The notes beneath the pieces were generated by a model. It had not been told where the DNA came from, did no database searches, and was given only the letters and a program-made list of their open reading frames with translations. This document shows positions 10,600 to 22,300 of a stretch of 64,000 bases of DNA, piece after piece. Position numbers and translations under genes: made by a program. This stretch comes from Amyelois transitella. Taxonomy: Eukaryota; Arthropoda; Insecta; Lepidoptera; Pyralidae. Each line of letters begins with the position of its first letter. Positions within the stretch are counted from its first letter, which is position 1. The stretch lies in NCBI RefSeq assembly GCF_032362555.1, contig NC_083530.1:5300001-5364000 (forward strand), written 5' to 3'.

Positions 10600-12860
10600 G
10601 TTGAGAGTTGAAAAATTATGCCCAAATATGCTCAGGATCAGGAGTTGTTTTTCACTTCCGTTTGGGGGCGTCATATCCGCCGTTTAGCTTTTCAATTATT
10701 GATGTTTTATAATATGTAAGCATAACTAACCATTAATTTAATTTTGCTTAAATTAAAATATGTTTATTATAATTTTAATTTTAAAAAACATTTGATTTTA
10801 ATTATGTACATTACATAACTGTGAAAGAAATTTTTAAACAAAAGCTTTTTCAGAGAAAAATTCTCGACCAATCCCAATACAACAAATCAAATATACATTT
10901 AATAAGATTTTTTACACCAATCTCTGAAACTTATTAATGTGACATAATTATATTTAAAAGGTAATTACAGCACCATGGGTGTTTTATGTTTAAATATAAA
11001 TTGTTTAATTAATAAAGTTATAGAAAACTCTTATTTGAACTTGAAAGTTTCTCAAAATCGCAAAGTTGCTCGATCTTGCCGCTGCGCCTGTGCTGCCATA
11101 GTGATGTGCTACCATTACTTTTACTTTTTGATAATCCCAACTCGCGATTATAAGTAGGTTTCGCCCGAGACTTCGTTTTTGTAGACCTTCCAGATATTAA
11201 GTATCCTAGTATATTTTTTTATTCTGAAGGTTTATTTACTAATTTATGTACACAGAAAACATCGAGACTGATAAACACAAGAAACAAAATTACAAAGGTT
11301 GGCTTTATCTCTGTGTTAAATTTCATTGAAATCGTCAATAGTTTACTGTCTACGTTTCACGGAATTAACCCCCTTATTTTTGGACCCGAACCCCGGTTAA
11401 AGCTTCAGCAGCGGCCATATCTACGATTTAAAACTAAGTTTTTATGTATCTCTCACTAAAGGTCTGTAGCTCGGGACAAAATCAGCCAGCCATCGTAAAT
11501 AGCGCCAGAGCATACTTATATTTATTAAGAGTTCGTCCGTATCTCGCTATAAAACCTTAAAATAAGGCAATGGGAGGCTACTGATGAATTCTTTGTCTTA
11601 CCCCCATTTCTAAAAAAAATTGAATTTTAAAAGAATATACTCTTTGAAATCTGATCTCCCATATTTGCGTGTGTCCGGTTGCATCCACATCCACCGTAAT
11701 GCTTCGAGGTAAGTATCGAATTATTTCATCCTGTTCTTTTCAAATTTTTCCATGGTGATTTAATAAATATTTACTACATAAATAAAGTATTTCTTTGCGT
11801 GTAAGTAATAGCTGCTTAGCGCCATCTTTTGGCAAATAGCCCGTTTAGCGCCATCTATGGGCGAATAGTATGCTATCCCATGACAGCGTGAGTTGGGTGG
11901 TTTTATAATTCTCAGTGTAAATTGCTCTCTGTCTAAATCGGATGATAATAGGCTATATTTATAAACTGGTTCAGTTATAATACTAATCGTTCGCTGATAT
12001 GGTGAAATTGGCATGGCGAATATTTTCCAGCGCCATCTAGTTACCAATATATGTACTACTGTCAAATATTTTCTTTTCAACAAGGTAGGTACTGATATGA
12101 TACTAATGACCAAATAATAAATTATTTTATAGAAACGAGAAACGTATTTTGCCACCATGATATCTATACTAAATTTTGGAAAAAGCATTTCGCTATGTCC
12201 GAGTCTGCGCAAACTAAGTCACGGGATAGTGAAAAATAAAACGACAAATCAATATATCACATGATAAATATTTATTGCTCATTAAAGCTCTAATATTTAC
12301 ACTTTTCTTATAAAGCTTAAGGATATCGTTTAAGTATACAGCCCATCGTATCATATATAAAAAAGTCTTTAATCCCTTGTAAAATAATAAAATTTTACAA
12401 TGGAATAAATTATGTTGTTCCTATTGTTTTGATAAATGTAATATGATACAAATAATTCTTGCTAAAAAGTAATTTACATTTATATATTTTACATTAAAAA
12501 ATAGTGACTCAACAAAAACAGCTAACAACATAGAAATTTGAACATGACAATTGGATTGTGTGCTTTAGAGAAATACAAGCGACCCGCCACGGCTTCGCTT
12601 AGCATTTATAGATATACACCTTCCTAAGAAAACCCTCTTTCCAACATTTCAAACAGGAACCAAGTCCGTCCACAGCTTTCCGAGATTAGCGAATACATAT
12701 AGACAGAGAAAGTAAATAGACAACACAAATAAAATACAATACAAATAAAGAGAAAGTAGTAGACTTTAAATAATATGTAGGTAATGCTTTAAAATTGTGT
12801 TTCTTTTTTTATTTTAATATTTTGTTCTTATTTGTGATTGTAGTAAGTAGTTGATTTCAT
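10600..12860. other. Intergenic DNA without a recognisable gene
   Basis: AT-rich, with scraps of SINE-like sequence (11160-11480) and several AGATGGCGC motifs on the minus strand (about 11820, 11850, 12030). A 150-codon open frame at 11760-12212 has no domain or splice support. Confidence 0.4.
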
Positions 12861-12865
12861 TAATT

Positions 12866-12960
12866 TATTTAAAACTTTATTGAGCCTCAAATGTACAAAA
12901 AGTGGACTTAATGCTCATAGCAATTGCTACCAACCTTTAGAAAATAGCAAACAGGTAAAT
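12866..12960 (-). mobile_element. 3' end fragment of a LINE B relative
   Basis: TTTATTGAGCCTCAAATGTA..GTGGACTTAATGC matches the 3' end of LINE B (GTACAACAGGTGGACTTAATGCC near 54990-55015). Confidence 0.5.
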
Positions 12961-13001
12961 AATCAAAAGTTTAGTGTGTTATATATCTGCTATTATTTTA
13001 C

Positions 13002-13240
13002 GGCCTCTGTGGCGCAGCGCTAGTGCGCTTGTCCGTGACACGGTTGGTCCCGGATTCGAATCCCGGCCAGGGCACGATGAGAAACGAACTTTTTCTGATT
13101 GGCCTATGGTCTTGGATGTTTATCTTTATAAGTATTTATTATAAAATATATTATCGTTGAGTTAGTATCTCGTAACACGAGTCTCGAACTAGCTTCGAGG
13201 CTGACTCAATTTGTGTAATTTGTCGCATATATATTTATTT
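13002..13240 (+). mobile_element. tRNA-derived SINE, near full length
   Basis: The head has an A box TGGCGCAGCG and a B box region GGATTCGAATCC but no intact acceptor stem. The body continues TTTTTCTGATTGGCC, GGATGTTTATC, TTGAGTTAGTATCTCGTAAC and ends in (TATTTAT)n. Confidence 0.85.
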
Positions 13241-13373
13241 ATACATATAGTAGGTGAACGTGGCCTATCAGTATTTTCAAGACTGTTGGCTCTGTCTACC
13301 CCGCGAGGGATATAGACGCGACCATATGTATGTATGTACGCGAGGGATATAGACGCGACCATATGTATGTATA

Positions 13374-13387
13374 TTTATTCATTTATT
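13374..13387 (-). terminator. Poly(A) signals of the ZAD gene
   Basis: On the minus strand two AATAAA hexamers (13382-13387 and 13374-13379) lie 4-17 nt beyond the TAA stop at 13391-13393. The 3' UTR must be very short if they are used. Confidence 0.6.
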
Positions 13388-13390
13388 TTC

Positions 13391-16300
13391 TTATATCTCC
13401 GCTTCGTTGATGGGTTTGTTCACGGCGACCCATCCGCTCTTTCCATCAGCCAACTGTATTTGTATGAGTCGCATGAGCTCGCCATTGGAATCCGCTGTCA
13501 GCATCTGAAATAAAAAAAAAAATTACATACATATTATGTGACTAGCTATTACCCGCGACTTCGTCCGCGTAAATTTCGAATTTTTCCGCGTAAACTTATT
13601 TGCAGGCAAACTCATGCCTTTTGTGAACCGATTTTGATGAAACAAACTTTAAATGTTTTTCTGATTGAAAACAAAGCAATTGGTGATCGGTTCAGTACTT
13701 TCGGACATAAGCGTGATCATGACCATACATACAGACAGACAAGAAAAAAAAAATATTTTTGCTTTCTATTATTCATTCCAAGTGTCCCTCTATCCATTTC
13801 AGTCAAAAATACTAAATGTACAGACAAAATATTTTTACTGTTTTATTATATTGTATAGATTATTGCTAACATACACATTCAGACAACTGGATGTGTAACC
13901 ATGATCGATCCAATACGGGTCAGGTTCCCCTGCAAAGGTTGCGGAGGTCAGACGGGAGTCGCTTCGTGTAAAAACCTGACTCACCCAATCCAGGGTCCAT
14001 GGTCAAAGGCGCACCCCGGACTCCTCCACTATAATTACCTGCGTATTCTTCAGTTTGACGTCGCCAATGCCCTCGGCCGTCACTATAGAAGCGTTCAGTT
14101 CCTCTGAAAAATACACCAGAAGAATATCAATCAGAATTACCACAAAAAACAAATCTGTGCGCCGTGTGGTTTCCGGCACCATTAGAAAAGAAAAAATAGG
14201 ACCACTCCATTTCTCTCCCATGGATGTCGTAAAAGACTACTAAGGGATAGGCTTATAAACTTGGGATTCTTCTTTTAGGCGACTGATTATCAACCTGTCA
14301 CTATTTGAATCTCAATTCTATCGTTAAGCCAAACAGCTAAACGTGGCCTATTAGTTTTTTTAAGACTGGTCCTGTCAACCCCGCAAGGAATATAGACGTG
14401 ATTAAAATAGTGACAGGTCGCTAGTCCATCATCTTAAAAACAGAATCCCGCAAGTTTATAAGCGTATCCTCTTAGTCGCCTTTTACCACATCCATGGGAA
14501 ACAGATGGATTGGTCCTTATTTTATTTTCTATTTAGCCGGAAACCACACGGCACGTGTGTATGTATGTATTATCACGAAATTCCCACATGAACGAGACCT
14601 TATAAGTTTACAAGCTGTGCCCGCGACTTCATTCGCGTGAAATAGTTATTTCGGGCATCATTGAAGCCTTCAAGGATGAATAATTTACCCAGTTTTTTTT
14701 CCACATTAACCATTATTTCTTCGCTCCTTATAGTTGCAGCGTGATGTTATACAGCCTAAAGCCTTCCTCGATAAAAGGTCTATTCAACACAAAAATAATT
14801 TTTCAATTCCAACCAGTAATTCCAGAGATTAGCGCGTTCAAACAAACAAACAAACTCTTCAGCTTTATAATATTAGTATAGATAATACTCACGTAGTAAC
14901 AGATTATCACTCGCATCGCCAACCATGTTGATTGTACTGCCTGAAATAAATAAATAAATATTAAATCACTACACATTATAAGATGCCCATTATTTTCACT
15001 GTCTGTATGTATGCCCTGATCTCGGAAAGTTGTGGACGAATTATGTTACTGTTCTGAGGAAGTTTTAAATGTATAATTGTGACTAATACAAATTAAAACG
15101 TGGTCACTAACAGTTAATAAATAAATATATACGGGAAAAATTACACTAATTGAATTAGCGAAGTAAGTTCGAGACTTGCGTTACGAGATACTAACTCAAA
15201 CTTGAGAAAACTAACTAATTAACTTAAACTTAAAGAATAAATGGACAATTTTTTCAATTAAATTTGCCACAAATATACAAAAACTTACATAGATATTAAT
15301 CATCTGTCACTGACAGACACGAATCTGAATAAAGTGGAAGCAATGTTACAATTGTCATGATGAGATAGTAGAGGAGCGCTTGATAGATTTCCCAAAACTC
15401 TCATGAGAAGTGGGAATTAAAGATTTATTCGCACCGTCGTTAAAATTATCAGCAGTTCCTACCCCGCAGCTAAACTTAAACTGACAGTTTCCAGAAAAGC
15501 CTTTTTTGGTCTCAGATAGTAGTACATATATACATACATATGGTCACGTCTATATCCCTAGCGGGGTAGACAGAGCCACCAGTCTTGAAAAGACTGATAG
15601 GCCACGCTCAGCTGTTTGGCTTAGTGATAGAATTGAAATTCAAATAGTGACAGGTTGCTAGCCCATGGCCTAAAAGAGGAATCCCAAGTTTATAAGCCTA
15701 TCCCTTAGTCGCCTTTTACGACATCCATGGAAAAGAGATGGAGTGGTCCTATTCTTTTTTGCAATGGTGCCGGGAACCACACGGTACAGATAGTAGTAGT
15801 GTTAGTAAATATATTTATAGAAGACAAGCATTTGCGCGGGGCTTCGCTGCCGTGGGAATTTCCAGAAGAACGTCATGTCACTCCTGTGTCCCTCCCGAAA
15901 GCTTATTCTATGTATATCTGTGCCAAATTTCGTGAGAATCAGTCCAGTAGTTTTTGAGTTTATCTCACACAAACATACATAAAAAAACCATTTTCTCATT
16001 TTCTCTTTATTATTAGTGTAGATTACACCAAAACGAATCCAGCGGTTTAGCCGTGACAGCGTAACAAACAGACTCTCGCTTTTATGATAATAAATAATGG
16101 TGATGATGATAATAAATTCTCACCGTCTTCCAAGACCAACGTCTGGTCGCTGGTGATGTACAGCTTCGCTTCGTTGTTTGTCTCCACCTCTGTTACAAAC
16201 AAACACATTTTTTAATATAAATATTGAATATACATTCATACATATAAGCACTTGGATGTCGTTAAAGGCGACTAACGGCTTATAAGCTTGGGATTCTTCT

Positions 16301-19300
16301 GTCGATGAGCTAGCAACCTGTCACTTTTATTAGAATCTCAATTCTATCATTTAGCTTAACATGGCCTGCCGTCAGCCTTTCAAGATTGCTGGCTCTGTCT
16401 ACCCCGCAAGGGATATAGACGTGATTATATAGAAGGACGTAATATCATTACGAGATATTGATAATATTGAAATTTAATTATATTTAAACTTGGGATTCCT
16501 CTTGTAGGCGATGGTCGAGACTATTGGTTCTGTCTACCCCGCAAGGAATAAAGACGTCATAACTATGTTTATAATAGGTATACTTGAAAGATTATATACT
16601 ATTATTTCTACTTATATAGTTTGAATCAAGAAATCTTCGTAAAGTCCGATTCGAACTTGACCGTTTTTTTAATACTCACCAATGCCGGCACTCTCCTGGA
16701 CGTCTAAATCCTCTTTGGCTTCGTACAACTGTAATAAAAAAAAATATTATTCTGTAAACTTTTTTGACTATCAAGATAACAAACTCAAGAGAAAAATAAT
16801 GATAATTTAAGGAATCGTTGGCAGGAATAATCATCATCATCAGTGAGGTAACAAACTCAAGAGAAAAATAATGATAATTTAAGGAATCGTTGGCAGGAAT
16901 CATGGCCAGTGAAAATATGAAATATCTGCCTTTCCATCCGGGATAGAGGCGCGATTTTATATACACATATATAATGATAAATAATAAATAAATATAGTGC
17001 CGTGTGGTTCCCGGCACCAATACAAAAAGAATAGGACCACTCCATCTCTTTCCCTTGGATGTCGTAAAAGGCGAATAAGGGATAGGCTTACAAACTTGGG
17101 ATTCTTTTTTTACGCGATGGGCTAGCAACCTGTTACTATTTGAATCTTAATTCTAACATTAAGCCAAATAGCTGAACGTGGCCATTCAGTCTTTTCAAGA
17201 CTGTTGGCTCTGTCTACCCCGCAAGGGATATAGACGTGACTATATGTATGTATGTAATAAATAAATATATACGGCACGAGTTACACGGATTAAGTCAGTC
17301 TCGAAGTTAGTTCGAGACTCGTGTTACGAGATACTAACTCAACCATACTATATTTATAATAAGTACTTATACATATAGATAAACATCCAAGACCCAGGCC
17401 AATCAGAGAAAGTTCGTTAATAAGAGTAATTCTGGAGATACAGATGAGCTTCGGTGGTCGAATCGGTAAGTTATATTACATACATTAGTTTGAATACTAA
17501 CCGATGGTGTCACCGCGAGGGTAAAAATAAAAGGAAATTCACACAACTGGATGTATAACTATGGATCTAATACGGGTTTACCTGCAAAGGTTGCGGAGGT
17601 CAGACGGGAGTCGCTTCGTGTAAAAACCTGACTCACCCAATCCAGGATCCATGGTCAAAGGCATACTCAAAAAAAAATAATTCAAAATTTTTATTCATTA
17701 TTATAGGATACTTCGTATCGCTTAATAATTGTCAAAACGTATGGTTTAACGTTTACTGCCGCTTCCAAGGCGTCTGTGCAGATGAAGCGGTAACAAACTG
17801 CACTGCAGCATTTTCTTCAACAACGTCAACTTCACAATATCAATTAAACTTAGAATAGAATGTGGTACTCTAGATTCCTCTCCAGAGTGGGGAGGATGCT
17901 ACCGGGACTAAAGAACCAAGAAGAATTATGATGATAAGAAAAAAATGGTGAAAAAAAAAATCTTACATTATCAGCAGCCTTTATAACTCTTGGCTGGTTG
18001 ACTACTATCGACTCCGCTATATGGCCCTGGAATGAAAAAAATATTGAAAATAATTTCAAAGAAAAATATCCATCTATAAAAATATTATAAAACTGAAGAG
18101 TTTGTTTATTTCAGGCAGAACAATTAACATGGTTGGCGATGCAAGAATCTGTTATACTAATACTATAAAGCTGAAAATAGTGTTTGTTTGAACGCGCTAA
18201 TCTCAGGAACTACTGGTTCGAATTGAAAAATTATTTTTCTGTTGAATAGAACTATTGGCTATATAACATCACGCTGCAACTACTGGGAGCGAAGAAATAA
18301 TGGAAAATGTGAATAAAACTGGGAAAATTATTCATCCATGCCCAAAATAACTATTTCACGCGGACGAAGTCGCGGGCACGGCTAGTAATTAATAAAACCT
18401 GCATCCTTTCCATTATTTGCAGCCGCATCATGTGAAAACTCCAGCGCCCTCGTAGTACGGACGCGCGACGCCGTTTTTATTGCGTCAAAAATATCGCCGT
18501 CCCGTTTCAAGTCATAATAAAAAGCGAAACAGCGATAGTTTTTCTCGCGATAAAAACGGCGGCTGGATCGTGTGCAACGAAGATTGCCACATTTAGATTC
18601 CCTCAAAAACCGACTTTATGCAAATTATATCCATTTCTGCGTATAACGCCATCTATCGAATGCTTTCAGTAACTCACCGTCTGATTCATGTGCGCGTATA
18701 GCAGCTGTTTCCTCCTGTACCCGGCGCCGCAAGTGAGACATTCGTGAGGTTTCTTCTCGCTGTGCAGTGCATCCTTCCCGCATTATTCCGATTCCCATAC
18801 AAACCAACGCCATCTATGACTTACAGCCGGCACTATTTACTAACGCCATCTATCGAATGCTTTCAGTAACTCACCGTCTGGTTCATGTGCGCGTATAGCA
18901 GCTGTTTCCTCCTGTACCCGGCGCCGCAAGTGAGACATTCGTAGGGTTTCTTCTCGCTGTGCACGAAACGATGCGTGTTCCTGTTGTCGCGGGAGTTGAA
19001 CGCGTGACCGCAAACCTGGAATTAGAAATCGTGCAATTGTATATACATAAATACATTAAATCACGCCTCTTTCCCGGAGGGGTAGGCAGAGACTACCTCA
19101 TTCCACTTGCCACACGATCCCTGCATACTTCCTTCGCTTCATCCACATTCATAACTCTCTTCATGCAAGCTCGGCGGTTTCGGGTAGTTTTGAAATTGTA
19201 TATCATTAAGCCAAACAGCTGAACGTGGCCTTTGAGTCTGTTGATGACTGTTGGCTCTGTCAACCGCGCAAGGGATAAAGAGGTGATTATATGTCATGTT

Positions 19301-22300
19301 ATGTCTGTTTTCCTAACGGTGTTAACAAAGCCTACAGTCTCGACCAAAGAGCGAGCCAACAGTCAACTGACTGATAGAAAACGTTCAGCTGTGTGGCAGG
19401 TTGCTAGCCCATCGCCTAAAAGAGGAATTCCAAGTATAATATTATAAGCCAATCACTATTTGAATCACAATTCTATCATTAAGCCAAAAGCCAACCACTA
19501 TTTGAATCACAATTCTATCATTAAGCCAAACAGCTGAACGTGGCCATTCATGTTGGATTTGTCTACCCCGCAAGGGATATAGACGTGACCATATATAGCC
19601 AAACCTCAGTCGCCTTTTACGACATCCATGGGAAAGAGACGTGGGGTGGTCCTATTCTTTTTTTATAACCCGGGAACCAAACGGAAAGTTTAAAATCAGT
19701 TAAAAATAAAAGCCACCTCACCTCACAAACATAAGGTTTGACCCCGCTGTGTATCCTCATGTGCTTCTTATAGTGCTCCGGGTACACGAACGTGGACGGG
19801 CACAGTTCACACTGCAGCGGCCTCTCGCCAGTGTGCGCCGCCTTTATGTGGTAGTCTAGAAGTCTGCAAAAGGATAATAATCTATATATATAAAAGCGAA
19901 AAACACTCACTTAGGAATCACGAAATGTCGAAATCTACTGAGCCAATAAAGATGAAATTTGGCAGGAAGGTAGATTTTAATTGGGAGGGATCCACTAAGA
20001 AAGGATTATTGGAAATTCTATTCCTAAGGGGGTGAAATAGGGGTTGCAAGTTTGTATGAAACTTCTGCATTTTTATTGTTGGACACATGAAATTTATACA
20101 TTTGCGCGGGCGAAGCCGCGGGCAAAAGCTAGTGGTAATATATAATTATTCTTCCGGAGTGGCAAGGTCTAGACGAACGTATCTCGATGAAAGTAAGGAC
20201 GTGCTGGCAAAGGGTCAGGTCGAGAGTACCCGAAACCTCCGAGGTTGCATGAAGAGAGTTATGAATGTGGATGAAGCGAAGGAAGTGTGCAGAGATCGTG
20301 GCAAGTGGAAAGTGGTCCCTGCCTACCCCTCCGGGAAAAAGGCGTGATTTTATGGGTGTATGTAATAATCCTTCCTTTTTGAAGATGTGAGTGATTTGTA
20401 GACATCACTTGATTGACTCGCTCGGTTGAAATAGTAGGTATGAAGTGAGTTAGTATCTCGTAACACAAGTCTCGAACTTATTTTGGGGCTGACTCAATCT
20501 ACGCGACAATCTCAACTTCTCAACTAATATTGTAAATGCGAAAGTAAGTTTATTTGTTTGTTACCCCTTCACGGGTTATCTACTGAATCTTCTTGAAATA
20601 TTACGTATAGGGTAAAGGACAAAAGGGTAGGATTTTAAATTTGGGATTCTTCTTTTAGACGATGGGCTAGCAACCTATCACTATTTGAATCTCAATTCTA
20701 TCATTAAAGCCAAACAGCTGAACGTGGCCTATCAGTCTTGTCAAGACTGTCGAGTCTTTTCAAGACTGTAATCTCTGTCTACCCCGCAAGGGTGATAGAC
20801 GTATGTATGTAATTTTGTTTACCTTCTCCTCTTGAACTTCTTCGGGCACTGCTCGCAATGATACCTCTTGTCGTCCAAATGGGTCGCGCGCTTGTGCGAG
20901 TGCAAGTTGGAGCGCTGGGTGAACGTCGCCGAGCAGATGTCGCACGAGAACGGGCGCTCGCCTGGGGAATTATTGTATATATGTCTACATTATATGATAC
21001 TAGAGGCCGCCCGCGACTTCGTCCGCATGGAAACCCTATCAATCCCGCGGGAACTCTGGGATAAAAAGTAGCCTATGTGTTATTCTGGGTCTTCAGCTAC
21101 CTACATACCAAATTTCATGGTAATCGGTTCAGTAGTTTTTGCGTGAAAGAGTAACAAACATCCATACATCCATACAAACTTTCGCCTTTATAATAGTAGT
21201 AGGATATAAGTTTATTGCTCACCATAATCAATTACAGTTAAGTTAAATAGAACAATATAAAAAACTTAATTCTAAGACAATTGGTACAATAACAATTTTT
21301 ATTCTTATTTAGGTGTTACATACATTATACAGTCACGTCTATATCCCACGCGGGGTGGGCAGAGACAACATACATACATATGGTCACGTCTATATCCCAC
21401 GCGGGGTGAGCAGAGGCAAATGTCTTGTAAAGACTGAAAGGACACGTTCAGCTATTTGGCTTAATGAGAGAATTGAGATTCGAATAGTGACAGGTTGCTA
21501 ACCCAACGCCTAAAAAAGAATCCCAAGTTTGTAAGCCTATCCCTTAGTCGTCTTTAATGACATCTATGGGAAAGAGATGGATTGGTCCTATTCTATTTTG
21601 TATTGGTGCCGGGAACCACACAGAGACAAATGCCTTGTAAAGACTGAAAGGACACGTTCAGCTGTTTGGTTTTATGATAGAATTGTGATTTACATAGTGA
21701 CAGGTTACTAGCCCATCGCCTAAAATAAGAATCCCAAATTCACAATCCTACCGTTTTGTCACCTCTTACGACATCCATAGGAAATGACATGCGAGTGGTC
21801 CTATCCTTTTTTATTGGAAATATTTATACACACACATATTCACGTCTATATCCCTTGCGGGGTGGACAGAGTCAACAGTCTTGTAAAGACTGAGAGGCCA
21901 CCTTCATCTGTATGGTGGAATTGGAATTCAAATAGTGACAGGCTGCTAGCCCATCGTCTACAAGAAGAATCTCAAGTTTACTAACCAATACCTTATGTAT
22001 TTTCCCGTCCACATTCTATTTTAAGTTTGGATAATTTTAAAGTTGACGTTGAAGAAAATGCTGCAGTGCAGTTTGTTACCGCTTCTTCTGCACTGACGCC
22101 TTGGAAGCGGCAGTAAACTTAGTTTTAAGTAATTTATTTGACGTCAACCAATGTTGTGAAACCAAACGTTTTGACAATTATTAAGCGATATGGGGTATCC
22201 TATAATTATTAATAAAAATTTTGAATTTCTTAGTCGCATTTTACCACATCCATGGGAAAGATGTTGGAGTGGTTCTATTCAAAAGTACCGGCAAATTTCA

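Noticed and set aside
11760..12212. 150-codon open frame on the minus strand
   Set aside because: No domain, biased composition of AT-rich DNA, no splice signals or start context. Its interior contains the short AGATGGCGC motifs found in repeats.
13002..13076. tRNA-like sequence with A and B boxes
   Set aside because: The acceptor stem does not pair and a SINE body with a TATTTAT tail follows; it is the head of a tRNA-derived SINE. The same applies to 53580-53650 on the minus strand.
16676..17128. 150-codon minus-strand frame that includes exon 19
   Set aside because: Only the 49-nt exon part is real; the rest is R280 and a duplicated intron segment read through.
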